Shown here: in pieces, positions 15,501-25,512 of the stretch
How positions within the stretch are numbered: position 1 is the stretch's first letter
How the letters are laid out: each line of letters begins with the position of its first letter
From: Sandaracinus amylolyticus
GTDB taxonomy: Bacteria; Myxococcota_A; Polyangia; Polyangiales; Sandaracinaceae
Direction of reading: 5' to 3'
NCBI RefSeq assembly: GCF_000737325.1
Contig: NZ_CP011125.1
Coordinates: forward strand, 5,952,001 to 6,016,000
Length of the DNA: 64,000 bases
Made by a program: the position numbers and the translations under genes
The notes under the pieces: generated by a model
What the model was told of the DNA's origin: nothing
Databases searched by the model: none
What the model saw: only the letters and a program-made list of their open reading frames with translations

Positions 15501-17984
15501 TCAGGCGATCTGCACCACGGTCACGCGATCGCCGCCCTCGTCGCTCTCCCCCGGGCGCCATCGCTTCACGTAGCGCGTCGCGCCGCGCAGGTAGTCGCGC
15601 ACCGCATCGCGCAGCGCGCCAGTGCCGACGCCGTGCACCAGGAAGCCGATCTTCTCGCCGCTCCCGTAGAGGCGATCGAGGAACGACTCCGCCAGCCCGA
15701 GCGCCTCGTCGACGCGCAGACCACGGAGATCGAGCGTGTTCGAGTCGGTGCGCACCGCGATCGGCTCCGCCGCGGGCGGCGGTGCGTGCGCAGGGGTCGG
15801 CGTCTCGCGACGCTTCTCGGTCTTCGCCGGCTCGGCGGCCTTGCTCGCCGCGCCCTCGCCGCCGCCGTCCGCGCCCAGCACGCGCACTTCGTCGACGTTC
15901 GCCCAGAGCTTCACCGCGCCCGACGCGACGCGCACGCGGCCGCGGGTCGGCCCCTCGACGATCTCGAGCTCCGCGCGAAGCCGCGGGACCCACACGCGCA
16001 CGCCGGGCCCGAGCGCGCCCGCCGTCGCGGGCGCTCCGCGCTCCTCGGGCGCGGCCTCGGGCGCGATCGCCCCCGCGAGATCGCCCTCGCGCGTGCGCAG
16101 CGCCGCGCGCTCGACCGCCTTGCGCGCCTCCTCGACGAGCGCCTGATCGCCTTCCTTCTTGCGCATCGCCGTGCGCGCGGAGCGCACCTCGTCACGCGTC
16201 TCGCGGATCATCTTGAGCAGGCGCTGGCCCTCGTCGGTCAGCTTCCGCTCCTCGCGCTCCTTCAGCTTGCGCAGCTCGTCCTGCACGCGCGTCCGCTCGC
16301 TCTCGAGCGCGCGACGCTCGAGCGCGAGCGCCTCGCGCTCCCTCGAGACCTCGTCGTGCTGCTGCTCGAGCCGCCGCACCAGCGCGTCGAACGTGCGCGC
16401 CTGCTCGGGGAGCATCTCCTTCGCGCGCTCGATCACCACACGATCGAGCCCGAAGCGCTGCGCCACCGCGAGCGCGCTCGACGCGCCCGGCACGTCCATC
16501 CGCACGTGGAACGTCGGCGCCATGCGCGCCACGTCGAAGCCCACCGACGCGTTGCGCAGCCGCGCATCGCTCAGCGCCATCGCCTTGAGCGGCTCGTAGT
16601 GCGTCGTCACCGCGAGCGCCGCGCCGCGCCGGCACAGTGAGTCCACCACCGCGCACGCGAGCGCCGCGCCCTCGCCGGGATCGGTGCCCGTCGCGACCTC
16701 GTCGAGCAGCACCAGCGCGTGCGGTCCCGCCTCGTCGAGGATCGTCGCGAGGCGCCGCACGTGCGCCGAGAACGTGCTGAGGTTCTTCTCGATCGACTGC
16801 TCGTCGCCGACGTCGCTGAGCACCGGATCGAAGAACCCGACGACCGCGCCCTCCTGCGCCGGCACCGGCAGTCCCGCGCGCACCATCAGCGCGAACACGC
16901 CCATCAGCTTGAGCGCGACCGTCTTGCCGCCCGCGTTCGGCCCCGAGAGCACCAGCGCGTTCCCCGCGGCGAGCGCGAGATCGTTCGGCACCACGTCGAT
17001 CCCCTCGAGGATCAAGAGCGGATGCCGCGCGTCCTTCACGTCGATGCGCGCCTCGGGCACCAGGTCCGGCACCCGCGCCTTCAGGTCCTCCGCGAGCCGC
17101 GCCGACGCGCTCCGCAGATCCGCGCGATCGAGCGCGTCCACCGCCGCGCGCAGCTCGGGCAGGCGCTCTCGCACCAGCTCGCTCAGCTGCGCGAGGATGC
17201 GCGCCTCCTCGGCCTCCATCTCGCCGAGCGCGAGCGTCAGCCGGTTCTGCTGCTCGATCAGCGAGCGCGGCTCGATGAACACCGTCGCGCCGCTGCCGCT
17301 CGTGCCGTGCACGATGCCTGGGATCTTGTCGTGCGCGTCGGTGCGCATCGGCAGCACGTAGCGGCCGTCGCGGATCGTGTGGAAGCGATCCTGCACGACG
17401 TCGCCGTGCTCGATCAGCATCTGCTCGAGGCGCGCGATGATCTTCGCGCGGAGGTTCGCGACCTCCTGACGCAGCCGGCGCAGCTCGGGCGACGCGTGAT
17501 CGCTCACCGTCCCGTCGGCCTCGATCGCCGCGCCGATCTCCTCCTCGAGCGAGTCGAGCGTCGGATCGATCGGGCACGCCGCGACCAGCGCGGGCGCGCG
17601 ATCCCGCCGCCGCGCCAGGAAGAGCCGCAGCGTGCGCGCCGCGCCCAGCGTCACCCGCAGATCGCGCAGCGCGATCCCCTCGAGCGAGCCCGCGCGCGCC
17701 ACCCGATCGAGGCTCGACCGCACGTCGCGGATCCCGCTCAGCGGCAGCGGCTCGCCGTCGTTGCGCAGCGCGAGCGCCTCGCGCGTCTCCTCCATCGACA
17801 CCCGCGCGGTCGCGAGATCGGGCGCGAGCGCGAGCGAGGTCAGCCGGGCGCCGAGCGGCCCCGCGCAGCGCGCCGCGACCGCCTCCACCACGCGCGACCA
17901 CTGCAGGTCGCGCAACGTCTTCGCGAGGCCGAGATCGCCGGCCTCCGCACTCGATCGCGTCGAGTGCGTCTCGATCGTCTCCAT
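15501..17984 (-). CDS. mutS2: Endonuclease MutS2
   Basis: 827 residues, the full length for the family. The N-terminal clamp region is followed by the MutS ATPase: Walker A SGPNAGGKT, the Q-loop region VGDEQSIEKNLSTFSAH and Walker B LVLLDEVATGTDPGEG. A coiled coil rich in Glu and Arg follows, then a KOW-like segment and a C-terminal Smr nuclease domain (LDLRGLRVDEAL and LVHGVGTGALRDAV). MutS2 acts on branched DNA to suppress recombination or rescues collided ribosomes; it lacks the mismatch-recognition domain. The start is the ATG ending at 17984, although a GTG two codons earlier overlaps the preceding gene's stop (GTGA), which suggests translational coupling. Confidence 0.95.
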   Translation of the reverse strand: METIETHSTRSSAEAGDLGLAKTLRDLQWSRVVEAVAARCAGPLGARLTSLALAPDLATARVSMEETREALALRNDGEPLPLSGIRDVRSSLDRVARAGSLEGIALRDLRVTLGAARTLRLFLARRRDRAPALVAACPIDPTLDSLEEEIGAAIEADGTVSDHASPELRRLRQEVANLRAKIIARLEQMLIEHGDVVQDRFHTIRDGRYVLPMRTDAHDKIPGIVHGTSGSGATVFIEPRSLIEQQNRLTLALGEMEAEEARILAQLSELVRERLPELRAAVDALDRADLRSASARLAEDLKARVPDLVPEARIDVKDARHPLLILEGIDVVPNDLALAAGNALVLSGPNAGGKTVALKLMGVFALMVRAGLPVPAQEGAVVGFFDPVLSDVGDEQSIEKNLSTFSAHVRRLATILDEAGPHALVLLDEVATGTDPGEGAALACAVVDSLCRRGAALAVTTHYEPLKAMALSDARLRNASVGFDVARMAPTFHVRMDVPGASSALAVAQRFGLDRVVIERAKEMLPEQARTFDALVRRLEQQHDEVSREREALALERRALESERTRVQDELRKLKEREERKLTDEGQRLLKMIRETRDEVRSARTAMRKKEGDQALVEEARKAVERAALRTREGDLAGAIAPEAAPEERGAPATAGALGPGVRVWVPRLRAELEIVEGPTRGRVRVASGAVKLWANVDEVRVLGADGGGEGAASKAAEPAKTEKRRETPTPAHAPPPAAEPIAVRTDSNTLDLRGLRVDEALGLAESFLDRLYGSGEKIGFLVHGVGTGALRDAVRDYLRGATRYVKRWRPGESDEGGDRVTVVQIA

Positions 17985-17986
17985 GG

Positions 17987-18178
17987 TCACCGCGTGGCGT
18001 TCGAGGGAGGATTGGAAGAATCGTCGCGTCCGGAGAGCGAGCGCACCACGGTGCGAGGACCGCGGCGCTCCGCGCGCTTGCCGATCACATAGAGCCCGAT
18101 GCCGATCGCCGAGAGGAACAGCACGACCGACGCGCAGCCCAGGATGGCCCAGACGTATCCGACGTAACCGAACGTCAC
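17987..18178 (-). CDS. Small single-pass membrane protein
   Basis: About 63 residues if it starts at the GTG ending at 18178. It has one TM helix (YVWAILGCASVVLFLSAIG, then IGLYVIG) and a basic cytoplasmic tail. Its stop overlaps the GTG of mutS2, so the two are probably one operon. No family is recognised and the start is not certain, since no ribosome binding site is visible. Confidence 0.55.
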   Translation of the reverse strand: MTFGYVGYVWAILGCASVVLFLSAIGIGLYVIGKRAERRGPRTVVRSLSGRDDSSNPPSNATR

Positions 18179-18237
18179 CGCGGCGAATCTGTCATGGGCG
18201 CAGAGCTGCGGCCACCGTGCGCGAGAGCCGGTTCTGA

Positions 18238-18243
18238 TACGAT
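18238..18243 (+). promoter_or_regulatory. Candidate -10 element for the large Cys-rich lipoprotein gene
   Basis: TACGAT (within TGATACGATGCT) ends 6 nt before the GTG at 18250, so the mRNA would be nearly leaderless. Confidence 0.35.
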
Positions 18244-18249
18244 GCTCGC

Positions 18250-21200
18250 GTGTCGCCAGGTCGCGCGCGCGCGCTCTTCGCTTCGATCCTCGTCTGCACC
18301 GCCGCAACACTGCCGGGCTGCGCCCAGCCCGAGCACGCGGTGCTGATCGAGGCCCGCTCCCAGGGCGACGTCGAGACGCTGCAGGTCACGGTCATCGATC
18401 TCTCGGGCGAGCGCCCGCCCACGCGCACCAGCCCGCGCCCGGTGCGCCGCAGCGCCGAGGACATCCAGACCGGCGAGCCGGTGCGCATCGCAGTGCCGCT
18501 GCCGGGCCCGATGCGCGCGCTCGTGCACGTCGTCGCGACCGGGCGAGACGCGACCCAGCGCTTCGTCGCCACGCGCTGCTACGACGCGGGCGGCGTCGTG
18601 CGCGACACCGTGCTGCTCGTCGGTCCGATCGGCGCGGACCTCGACGCCGACGGCGACGCGTTCCCCGTCGATCCCGGCGCGACCTGCCGCGACCCCGGCG
18701 AAGAAGGCCGCACCACGTCGTGCGACTTCGCGTGCGACGCCTCCGAGGGCGCCGACTGCGACGACGCGGACGCCACGATCCACCCCGGCGCGCCCGAGCT
18801 CTGCCGCGACGACGTCGATCAGGACTGCGACGGCCGCGACGCCGAGTGCGAGGACCGCGACCGCGACGACTGGCGCTCCTGCAGCGCGGCCGACGCGCCC
18901 GGCACCTGCGACTGCGAGGACGGCGTCCGCGAGATCAACCCGGGCGCGACCGAGATCTGTCGCGACGGCGTCGACCAGGACTGCGACGGCCGCGACGGCA
19001 TCTGCGATCAGGACGGCGACGGCTTCGAGGCCGATCGCGAGACCGGCGGCTCGCCCGACTGCGACGACACCGACCCCGAGATCTTCCCGGGCGCGGTCGA
19101 GGTGTGCACCCCGCGCGACGATCCGGACGCCGTCGCGCGCGACGAGGACTGCAACGGGTTCGTCGACGACGCGCCCGACTGCACCGACGACGATCTCGAC
19201 CGCGACGGCTCGCCCGCGTGCACCGACGTCGCCCCCGGCGCGGGCTGCGCGCGCACCGACTGCGACTGCGACGACTGCGACGCCGGCATCCACCCCGGCG
19301 CGATCGACTTCTGCGGCAACGGGCTCGACGAGGACCAGAACGGCACCGACTCCGCGTGCCCCTCGGGCGACGCCGATCTCGACGGCTTCGCGTCGCTCGC
19401 CGCCGGCGGCGCCGACTGCGACGACACCAGCGCGAGCATCTACCCCGGCGCGCCCGAGCGCTGCGGCGACGGCATCGCGCAGAGCTGCATCGCCGACGTC
19501 GACTGCGCGGGCGGCGACACCGACGCCGATCAGTACGTCCCGCCCGCCGACTGCGGCCCGGACGACGCAGCGCAGGCGCCGGGCCAGGCCGAGGTCTGCA
19601 ACACGCTCGACGACGACTGCGACGGCACCACCAACGAGGTGCTCGGCACCCCGGTCGCGGGCCTGCCCTACGGCCCGAGCGGCTGCGTGCTCGGCGACGC
19701 GCGCCTCGGCCCGACGTGCGCGGGCACCGGCGCGTGCGTCACCGACTTCCTCACGAGCGTCTTCCACTGCGGCGGCTGCCGCGTCGCGTGCAACGTGCCC
19801 GGCGGCGACGTCGTCGCGGACGTGTGCATCGGCGGCGTGTGCGACTGCAGCTCGCAGGGCGGCGCGCTCGGCGCGTGCACCAGCGGCACCACGTGCTGCA
19901 GCGGCGCGGGCTGCCGCGATCTCCAGACCGACGTCGACAACTGCGGCTTCTGCGGCCTCGCCTGCGACGACGCGTCCGATCGCTGCGTCGACGGGTCGTG
20001 CTCGTGCGGCACGCTCGGCCGCCCCTGCGACAGCGGCGCGACGTGCTGCGGCGCGGGCTGCGTCGACACCCAGACCGACGAGAACAACTGCGGCGTCTGC
20101 GGCAACGTCTGCGGCGTGAGCTCGAGCTGCGTCGCCGGCCGCTGCACCTGCGACGCCGGCTTCGCCGACTGCGACGCGAACCCCGCGACCGGCTGCGAGG
20201 TCGACACCCGCACCGACTCGAGCCACTGCGGCGCGTGCCGCAACGTCTGCATGCGCGCCGGCGCGAGCGCGGTGTGCGTCGACAGCACCTGCCAGACCGG
20301 CAGCTGCACCGCGGCCCGCGCCAACTGCGACGGCGTCGACAGCAACGGATGCGAGGTCGACACCCGCAGCGACGAGCTCCACTGCGGCGGGTGCGGCAAC
20401 GAGTGCGGCACCAACGCGACGTGCTCGAGCGGCGGGTGCGCGTGCGACACCAACTTCGGCGACTGCAGCGCCGCGACGCTCGGGTGCGAGACCGACCTCC
20501 GCACCTCGGTCTCGAACTGCGGCGGCTGCGGCATCGCGTGCAGCGCCAACCAGACGTGCAGCGCGCGCAGCTGCGTCTGCCTCCCCAGCTTCGGCGACTG
20601 CAACGCGAGCGCGGGCTGCGAGACCGATCTCCGCACCACCGCCGCGCACTGCGGCCGCTGCGGCAACGACTGCGGCCCCAACGCGACGTGCGCCGGCGGC
20701 GCGTGCATGTGCGCGCCGAGCTTCGGCGACTGCAGCGCGGTCGCGGGGTGCGAGACCGACCTCCGCACCACCGCCGCGCACTGCGGCATGTGCGGCAACA
20801 ACTGCGGCCCGAACGCGAGCTGCGTCGGCAGCGGCTGCGTGTGCGCGCCGAGCTTCGGCAACTGCACCGCGGCCGCAGGGTGCGAGACCGACCTGCGCAT
20901 CACCCCGACGAGCTGCGGCGGCTGCGGCAACGACTGCGGTCCGAACTCCACGTGCGCCGGCAGCGCGTGCGGCTGCGCCGCCAACTTCGGCGACTGCACC
21001 GCGGCGGCAGGGTGCGAGACCGATCTCCGCACCAACGACGCGCACTGCGGCATGTGCGGCAACGCGTGCGGACCGGGCTCCGACTGCGTCGGCAGCAACT
21101 GCAGCTGCACGCCGAGCTTCGGCGACTGCACCGCGACCGCGGGCTGCGAGACCGACCTCCGCACCACCGACGCGCACTGCGGCATGTGCGGCAACGACTG

Positions 21201-21441
21201 CGGCCCGAACGCGGGCTGCAGCGGCAGCACGTGCAGCTGCGACGCGGACTTCGACGACTGCACGACGGCCGCGGGCTGCGAGACCGACACCTCGTCGTCG
21301 CTCGCGCACTGCGGCGCGTGCAACAGCCCCTGCGACGCGATGCGCGCCGACTCGTGCGTCGACGGCGACTGCCAGTGCGGCGACGGCCCGCCCTGCAACG
21401 CCGGTCAGACCTGCACCGGCGGCGCCTGCACGATGATGTGA
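18250..21441 (+). CDS. Giant Cys-rich MopE-type lipoprotein with tandem 44-residue repeats
   Basis: 1063 residues starting at GTG. The signal peptide ends in TLPGC, a lipobox. Residues 20-130 are a small beta domain. Residues 135-430 hold at least six MopE-type motifs (DLDADGDAFP, DCDDADATIHPGAPE, DVDQDCDGRD and variants) that bind Ca or other metals. From residue 440 to the end comes a Cys-rich array; its last part is a 44-residue unit GCETDLRT..HCG.CGN.CGPNA.C.G..C.C...FGDC.A. Cys pairs suggest disulfides, so the array is an extracellular rod. Proteins of this kind occur as expanded families in Polyangia and may work in adhesion or metal handling. The start has no ribosome binding site. Confidence 0.88.
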   Translation: MSPGRARALFASILVCTAATLPGCAQPEHAVLIEARSQGDVETLQVTVIDLSGERPPTRTSPRPVRRSAEDIQTGEPVRIAVPLPGPMRALVHVVATGRDATQRFVATRCYDAGGVVRDTVLLVGPIGADLDADGDAFPVDPGATCRDPGEEGRTTSCDFACDASEGADCDDADATIHPGAPELCRDDVDQDCDGRDAECEDRDRDDWRSCSAADAPGTCDCEDGVREINPGATEICRDGVDQDCDGRDGICDQDGDGFEADRETGGSPDCDDTDPEIFPGAVEVCTPRDDPDAVARDEDCNGFVDDAPDCTDDDLDRDGSPACTDVAPGAGCARTDCDCDDCDAGIHPGAIDFCGNGLDEDQNGTDSACPSGDADLDGFASLAAGGADCDDTSASIYPGAPERCGDGIAQSCIADVDCAGGDTDADQYVPPADCGPDDAAQAPGQAEVCNTLDDDCDGTTNEVLGTPVAGLPYGPSGCVLGDARLGPTCAGTGACVTDFLTSVFHCGGCRVACNVPGGDVVADVCIGGVCDCSSQGGALGACTSGTTCCSGAGCRDLQTDVDNCGFCGLACDDASDRCVDGSCSCGTLGRPCDSGATCCGAGCVDTQTDENNCGVCGNVCGVSSSCVAGRCTCDAGFADCDANPATGCEVDTRTDSSHCGACRNVCMRAGASAVCVDSTCQTGSCTAARANCDGVDSNGCEVDTRSDELHCGGCGNECGTNATCSSGGCACDTNFGDCSAATLGCETDLRTSVSNCGGCGIACSANQTCSARSCVCLPSFGDCNASAGCETDLRTTAAHCGRCGNDCGPNATCAGGACMCAPSFGDCSAVAGCETDLRTTAAHCGMCGNNCGPNASCVGSGCVCAPSFGNCTAAAGCETDLRITPTSCGGCGNDCGPNSTCAGSACGCAANFGDCTAAAGCETDLRTNDAHCGMCGNACGPGSDCVGSNCSCTPSFGDCTATAGCETDLRTTDAHCGMCGNDCGPNAGCSGSTCSCDADFDDCTTAAGCETDTSSSLAHCGACNSPCDAMRADSCVDGDCQCGDGPPCNAGQTCTGGACTMM
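20482..21273 (+). repeat. Six in-frame 132-bp tandem repeats inside the Cys-rich lipoprotein gene
   Basis: Units begin at the GC of GCETD at 20482, 20614, 20746, 20878, 21010 and 21142, each exactly 132 bp. A seventh, divergent unit starts at 21274, and earlier units at 20347 and 20191 have other lengths (135 and 156 bp). Differences are mostly conservative, so repeat number could vary by recombination or slippage. Confidence 0.9.
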
Positions 21442-21488
21442 TCACGCGGCCCGGATCTCACCGCACCGCGACGTCGATCCCGTGGGCT

Positions 21489-21597
21489 CACCAGGTCGAT
21501 CCGGACCACGCACCAGGTCGACCTGGACCACGCACCGGCTCGACCTGGACCACCCACCAGCTCGACCTGGACCACGCACCAGGTCCGACCCCTCGCG
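21489..21597. repeat. 22-bp tandem repeat, five copies, with a palindromic core
   Basis: Copies start at 21489, 21511, 21533, 21555 and 21577. Each contains the near-palindrome CCAGGTCGACCTGG and then ACCACG. The last copy is partly degenerate. It begins 48 bp after the stop of the Cys-rich lipoprotein gene. Each copy could form a hairpin or bind a dimeric protein. Confidence 0.85.
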
Positions 21598-21600
21598 CGA

Positions 21601-21725
21601 CCACCGCCGACGTCACCATCGTTGGGAACGGCGCTGGTCGGACGACCACCGAGGACGTCACCATCGTTGGGATCGGACCCCATCGGATCACCACCGAGGA
21701 CCCCACCCGATCACCACCGCGAACC
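21601..21725. repeat. 45-bp direct repeat, about two and a half copies
   Basis: CCACCG..GACGTCACCATC and GTTGGGA recur at 21601 and 21646, and CCACCGAGGA again at 21691. An inverted partial copy (AATGGTGACGTC) lies at 21731-21742. Together with the 22-bp array it fills the first half of the 581-bp region 21442-22022, in which I see no gene; the second half (21750-22000) is rich in GATC and TCGA but holds nothing I can name. Confidence 0.7.
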
Positions 21726-22007
21726 CCAAGAATGGTGACGTCCCTCGAGATCGGCCGGTTTGCCCGAGAAAACTGCGATCTCCGGAGGTCCGCCGACGTC
21801 GATCTCGTCGACTCTCGATCGAGATCGCACGAACGTGACGTCGATCCGCGTCGAGATCGCGATCGATCACTGCGGCTCCGGGGCGTTCGCGCACCTCGCG
21901 AGCCCGATCCGGCTCGGAGTCTCGGCACGACGCCGTGCGATCTCGACGACGATCGCAGCGCGCGACGGCCGGATCGCTCCCGGATCGTGCTCGCGCTCGT
22001 GATCCGC

Positions 22008-22013
22008 TAGAAC
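22008..22013 (+). promoter_or_regulatory. Candidate -10 element for the ion transporter gene
   Basis: TAGAAC, within GCTAGAAC, ends 9 nt before the ATG at 22023. Confidence 0.35.
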
Positions 22014-22022
22014 GCGGCTGCG

Positions 22023-23267
22023 ATGCACGGTCTCGGCGCGTCCACTCCGCTCTGGTCGGTGATCCCGTTCGCGCTGATGCTCGGCGGGATCGCGGTGCTG
22101 CCCCTCGCGCTCTCGCACTGGTGGGAGTCGAACCGCAACCGCGCGATCTACACGGCCGCGGTGTCGCTGCCGATCGCGCTGTGGCTGCTGTTCGTCGACT
22201 CGCACGCGCTCGCGCACAGCATGCTCGAGTACGTCTCGTTCCTCGTGCTGCTGGGATCGCTCTACGTGATCGCGGGCGGCATCCACGTGAGCGGCGATCT
22301 CGAGGGCACGCCGGGCCGCAACGCGGGGCTGCTCGCGCTCGGCGCGGTGCTCGCGAACTTCGTCGGCACGACCGGCGCGAGCATGCTGCTGATCCGCACG
22401 CTGCTGCGCACCAACAAGCAGCGGAAGAACAACACGCACGTCCCCTTCTTCTTCATCCTGATCGTGTCGAACTGCGGCGGGCTGCTCACGCCGCTCGGCG
22501 ATCCGCCGCTCTTCCTCGGCTACCTGCGCGGCGTGCCGTTCACCTGGACGCTGGGGCTCGCGCCGTACTGGGTGCTCGCGGTCGGGTACCTCGTCGCGCT
22601 CTTCTGGGTCGTCGATCGCCGCGCGTACGCGCTCGAGACGCGCGACACCCTCGCGCGAGATCGCGCCGAGGCGGTGCCGGTGCGGGTGGGCGGCGCGATC
22701 AACGTCGTGTACCTCGCGGGCGTGATCGCGGCGGTGTTCCTGCCGTCGCCGTGGCGCGAGATCGTGATGGTCGGGATGGCGCTGCTGAGCCTGCGCGCCG
22801 CGCCGCGCGAGGCGCGCACCGCGAACGGCTTCACGTGGGCGCCGATCCTCGAGGTCGCGATCCTCTTCGCGGGGATCTTCGTGACGATGGTGCCGGCGCT
22901 CGCGCTGCTCGAGGCGCGCGGCGACGAGCTCGGCCTCGGGGCGCCGTGGCAATTCTTCGTGGTCACCGGCGCGCTGTCGTCGGTGCTCGACAACGCGCCG
23001 ACGTACCTGACGTTCCTCAGCGCCGCGCAGGCGCTTCAGCTCCCGGCGGACGTGGTCGGCGTGCCCGCGACGTTCCTGACCGCGATCTCGCTGGGCGCGG
23101 TCTTCATGGGCGCGAACACGTACATCGGGAACGGCCCGAACTTCATGGTGAAGGCGATCGCCGAGGAGTCGGGCTACCGGATGCCGCTCTTCTTCGGGTA
23201 TGCGCTGCAGGCGATCGCGGTGCTGGTTCCGTTGTACGTGCTGATCGCGATGTGGCTGGCCTGGTGA
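22023..23267 (+). CDS. CitMHS/NhaD-type ion transporter (putative Na+/H+ antiporter)
   Basis: 414 residues with about 11 TM segments. The re-entrant motifs are ANFVGTTGASMLLIR and SNCGGLLTPLGDPPL in the first half, and SSVLDNAPTYLTF with GANTYIGNGPNFMVK in the second. This pairing is typical of the ion transporter superfamily (ArsB/NhaD/CitMHS), whose members move Na+, citrate or oxyanions. The GDPP and NGPN signatures point to the subgroup usually annotated as sodium:proton antiporter. The gene stands alone between the repeat region and a structured intergenic element. The substrate is uncertain. Confidence 0.85.
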   Translation: MHGLGASTPLWSVIPFALMLGGIAVLPLALSHWWESNRNRAIYTAAVSLPIALWLLFVDSHALAHSMLEYVSFLVLLGSLYVIAGGIHVSGDLEGTPGRNAGLLALGAVLANFVGTTGASMLLIRTLLRTNKQRKNNTHVPFFFILIVSNCGGLLTPLGDPPLFLGYLRGVPFTWTLGLAPYWVLAVGYLVALFWVVDRRAYALETRDTLARDRAEAVPVRVGGAINVVYLAGVIAAVFLPSPWREIVMVGMALLSLRAAPREARTANGFTWAPILEVAILFAGIFVTMVPALALLEARGDELGLGAPWQFFVVTGALSSVLDNAPTYLTFLSAAQALQLPADVVGVPATFLTAISLGAVFMGANTYIGNGPNFMVKAIAEESGYRMPLFFGYALQAIAVLVPLYVLIAMWLAW

Positions 23268-23301
23268 GGGCGCTCGGAAGAGCGGTGAGCTCTCGGTGGA
23301 T

Positions 23302-23485
23302 GGCGTGAGGGGATGGGTCCGGCAGCCGGGTGCTCGCGGGCTGCCTCACGCGCGGCCGTGAGCGTCGGGACGCGGTGGGCGCATCGCGGCGCGCGCTTCG
23401 CGCTCTGCCGCGATGCTGTCGTCAGTCCGTGGTCGGCCTCGGAGGCCCCCGTCGCACGAGGCCGCCGGACCCATCCCCTCACGCC
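23302..23485. ncRNA. 184-nt multi-branched structured element closed by a 22-bp perfect stem
   Basis: The segment 23302-23323 (GGCGTGAGGGGATGGGTCC..) and 23464-23485 are exact reverse complements over 22 bp. Between them lie three hairpins: CTCACG/CGTGAG (23345-23362), GCATCGCGGC/GCCGCGATGC (23381-23416) and GGCCTC/GAGGCC (23435-23447). The predicted fold is a cloverleaf-like structure. It starts 34 bp after the transporter stop. It could be a non-coding RNA, a processing element or a small non-autonomous repeat. No coding frame in it looks real. The strand is unknown. Confidence 0.45.
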
Positions 23486-23567
23486 CGGTACGCGGGGTCT
23501 GCCGCCTCGCTGGCTGAGGTGTCGATGGCTCGCGGCCGGTCCGCGCTTCGCCGCGGCCCGGACGCTC

Positions 23568-23590
23568 GCGCGTAGCACCGCGCTACGCGC
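23568..23590. repeat. Short hairpin in the same gene-free region
   Basis: GCGCGTAGC pairs with GCTACGCGC around ACCGC. It is 111 bp before the end of the convergent kinase gene and may be that gene's terminator. The remainder of 23268-23701 contains no gene that I can support. Confidence 0.4.
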
Positions 23591-23701
23591 GTGTGCGCGC
23601 TTCGCGCGGGATTGGAGAGCGCGGTCGACCTGATGTCGTGGTGTTCGGGAACGACGCGCGCGTCGTCGCTCGAGCGTGATCCGCGCAGGCGGGCGGAACG
23701 G

Positions 23702-25360
<1,659 letters not shown>

Positions 25361-25474
25361 CACGGCCACGAGCGGATCCCTCGGTGAGCGAGGCGACGCT
25401 ACACCCGTTCCGCGCGGCGGGTCAATCGAGACACCTGGGTCGATCGTGTGAAAGCGCGTGTGATTTCCAGCTCT

Positions 25475-25504
25475 TTGGGCGCAGATCCGCGAGGCTGGTA
25501 GAGT
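25475..25504 (+). promoter_or_regulatory. Candidate promoter of the mutL-miaA operon
   Basis: TTGGGC (25475-25480) and TAGAGT (25499-25504) are 18 bp apart; the -10 ends 8 nt before the mutL ATG. Confidence 0.45.
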
Positions 25505-25512
25505 CGCCCGCC

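Noticed and set aside
18175-21309. A 1044-residue Ala/Val/Arg-rich open frame on the minus strand
   Set aside because: It mirrors the Cys-rich lipoprotein in a frame that stays open because of GC-rich third positions. It has no start signal, domain or balanced composition.
21489-21597. CRISPR array
   Set aside because: The 22-bp units are contiguous without unique spacers, and no cas gene is present.
23313-23633. Short plus-strand protein in the structured intergenic region
   Set aside because: It runs across the inverted repeat and hairpins and resembles no protein; amino-acid content follows the base composition.
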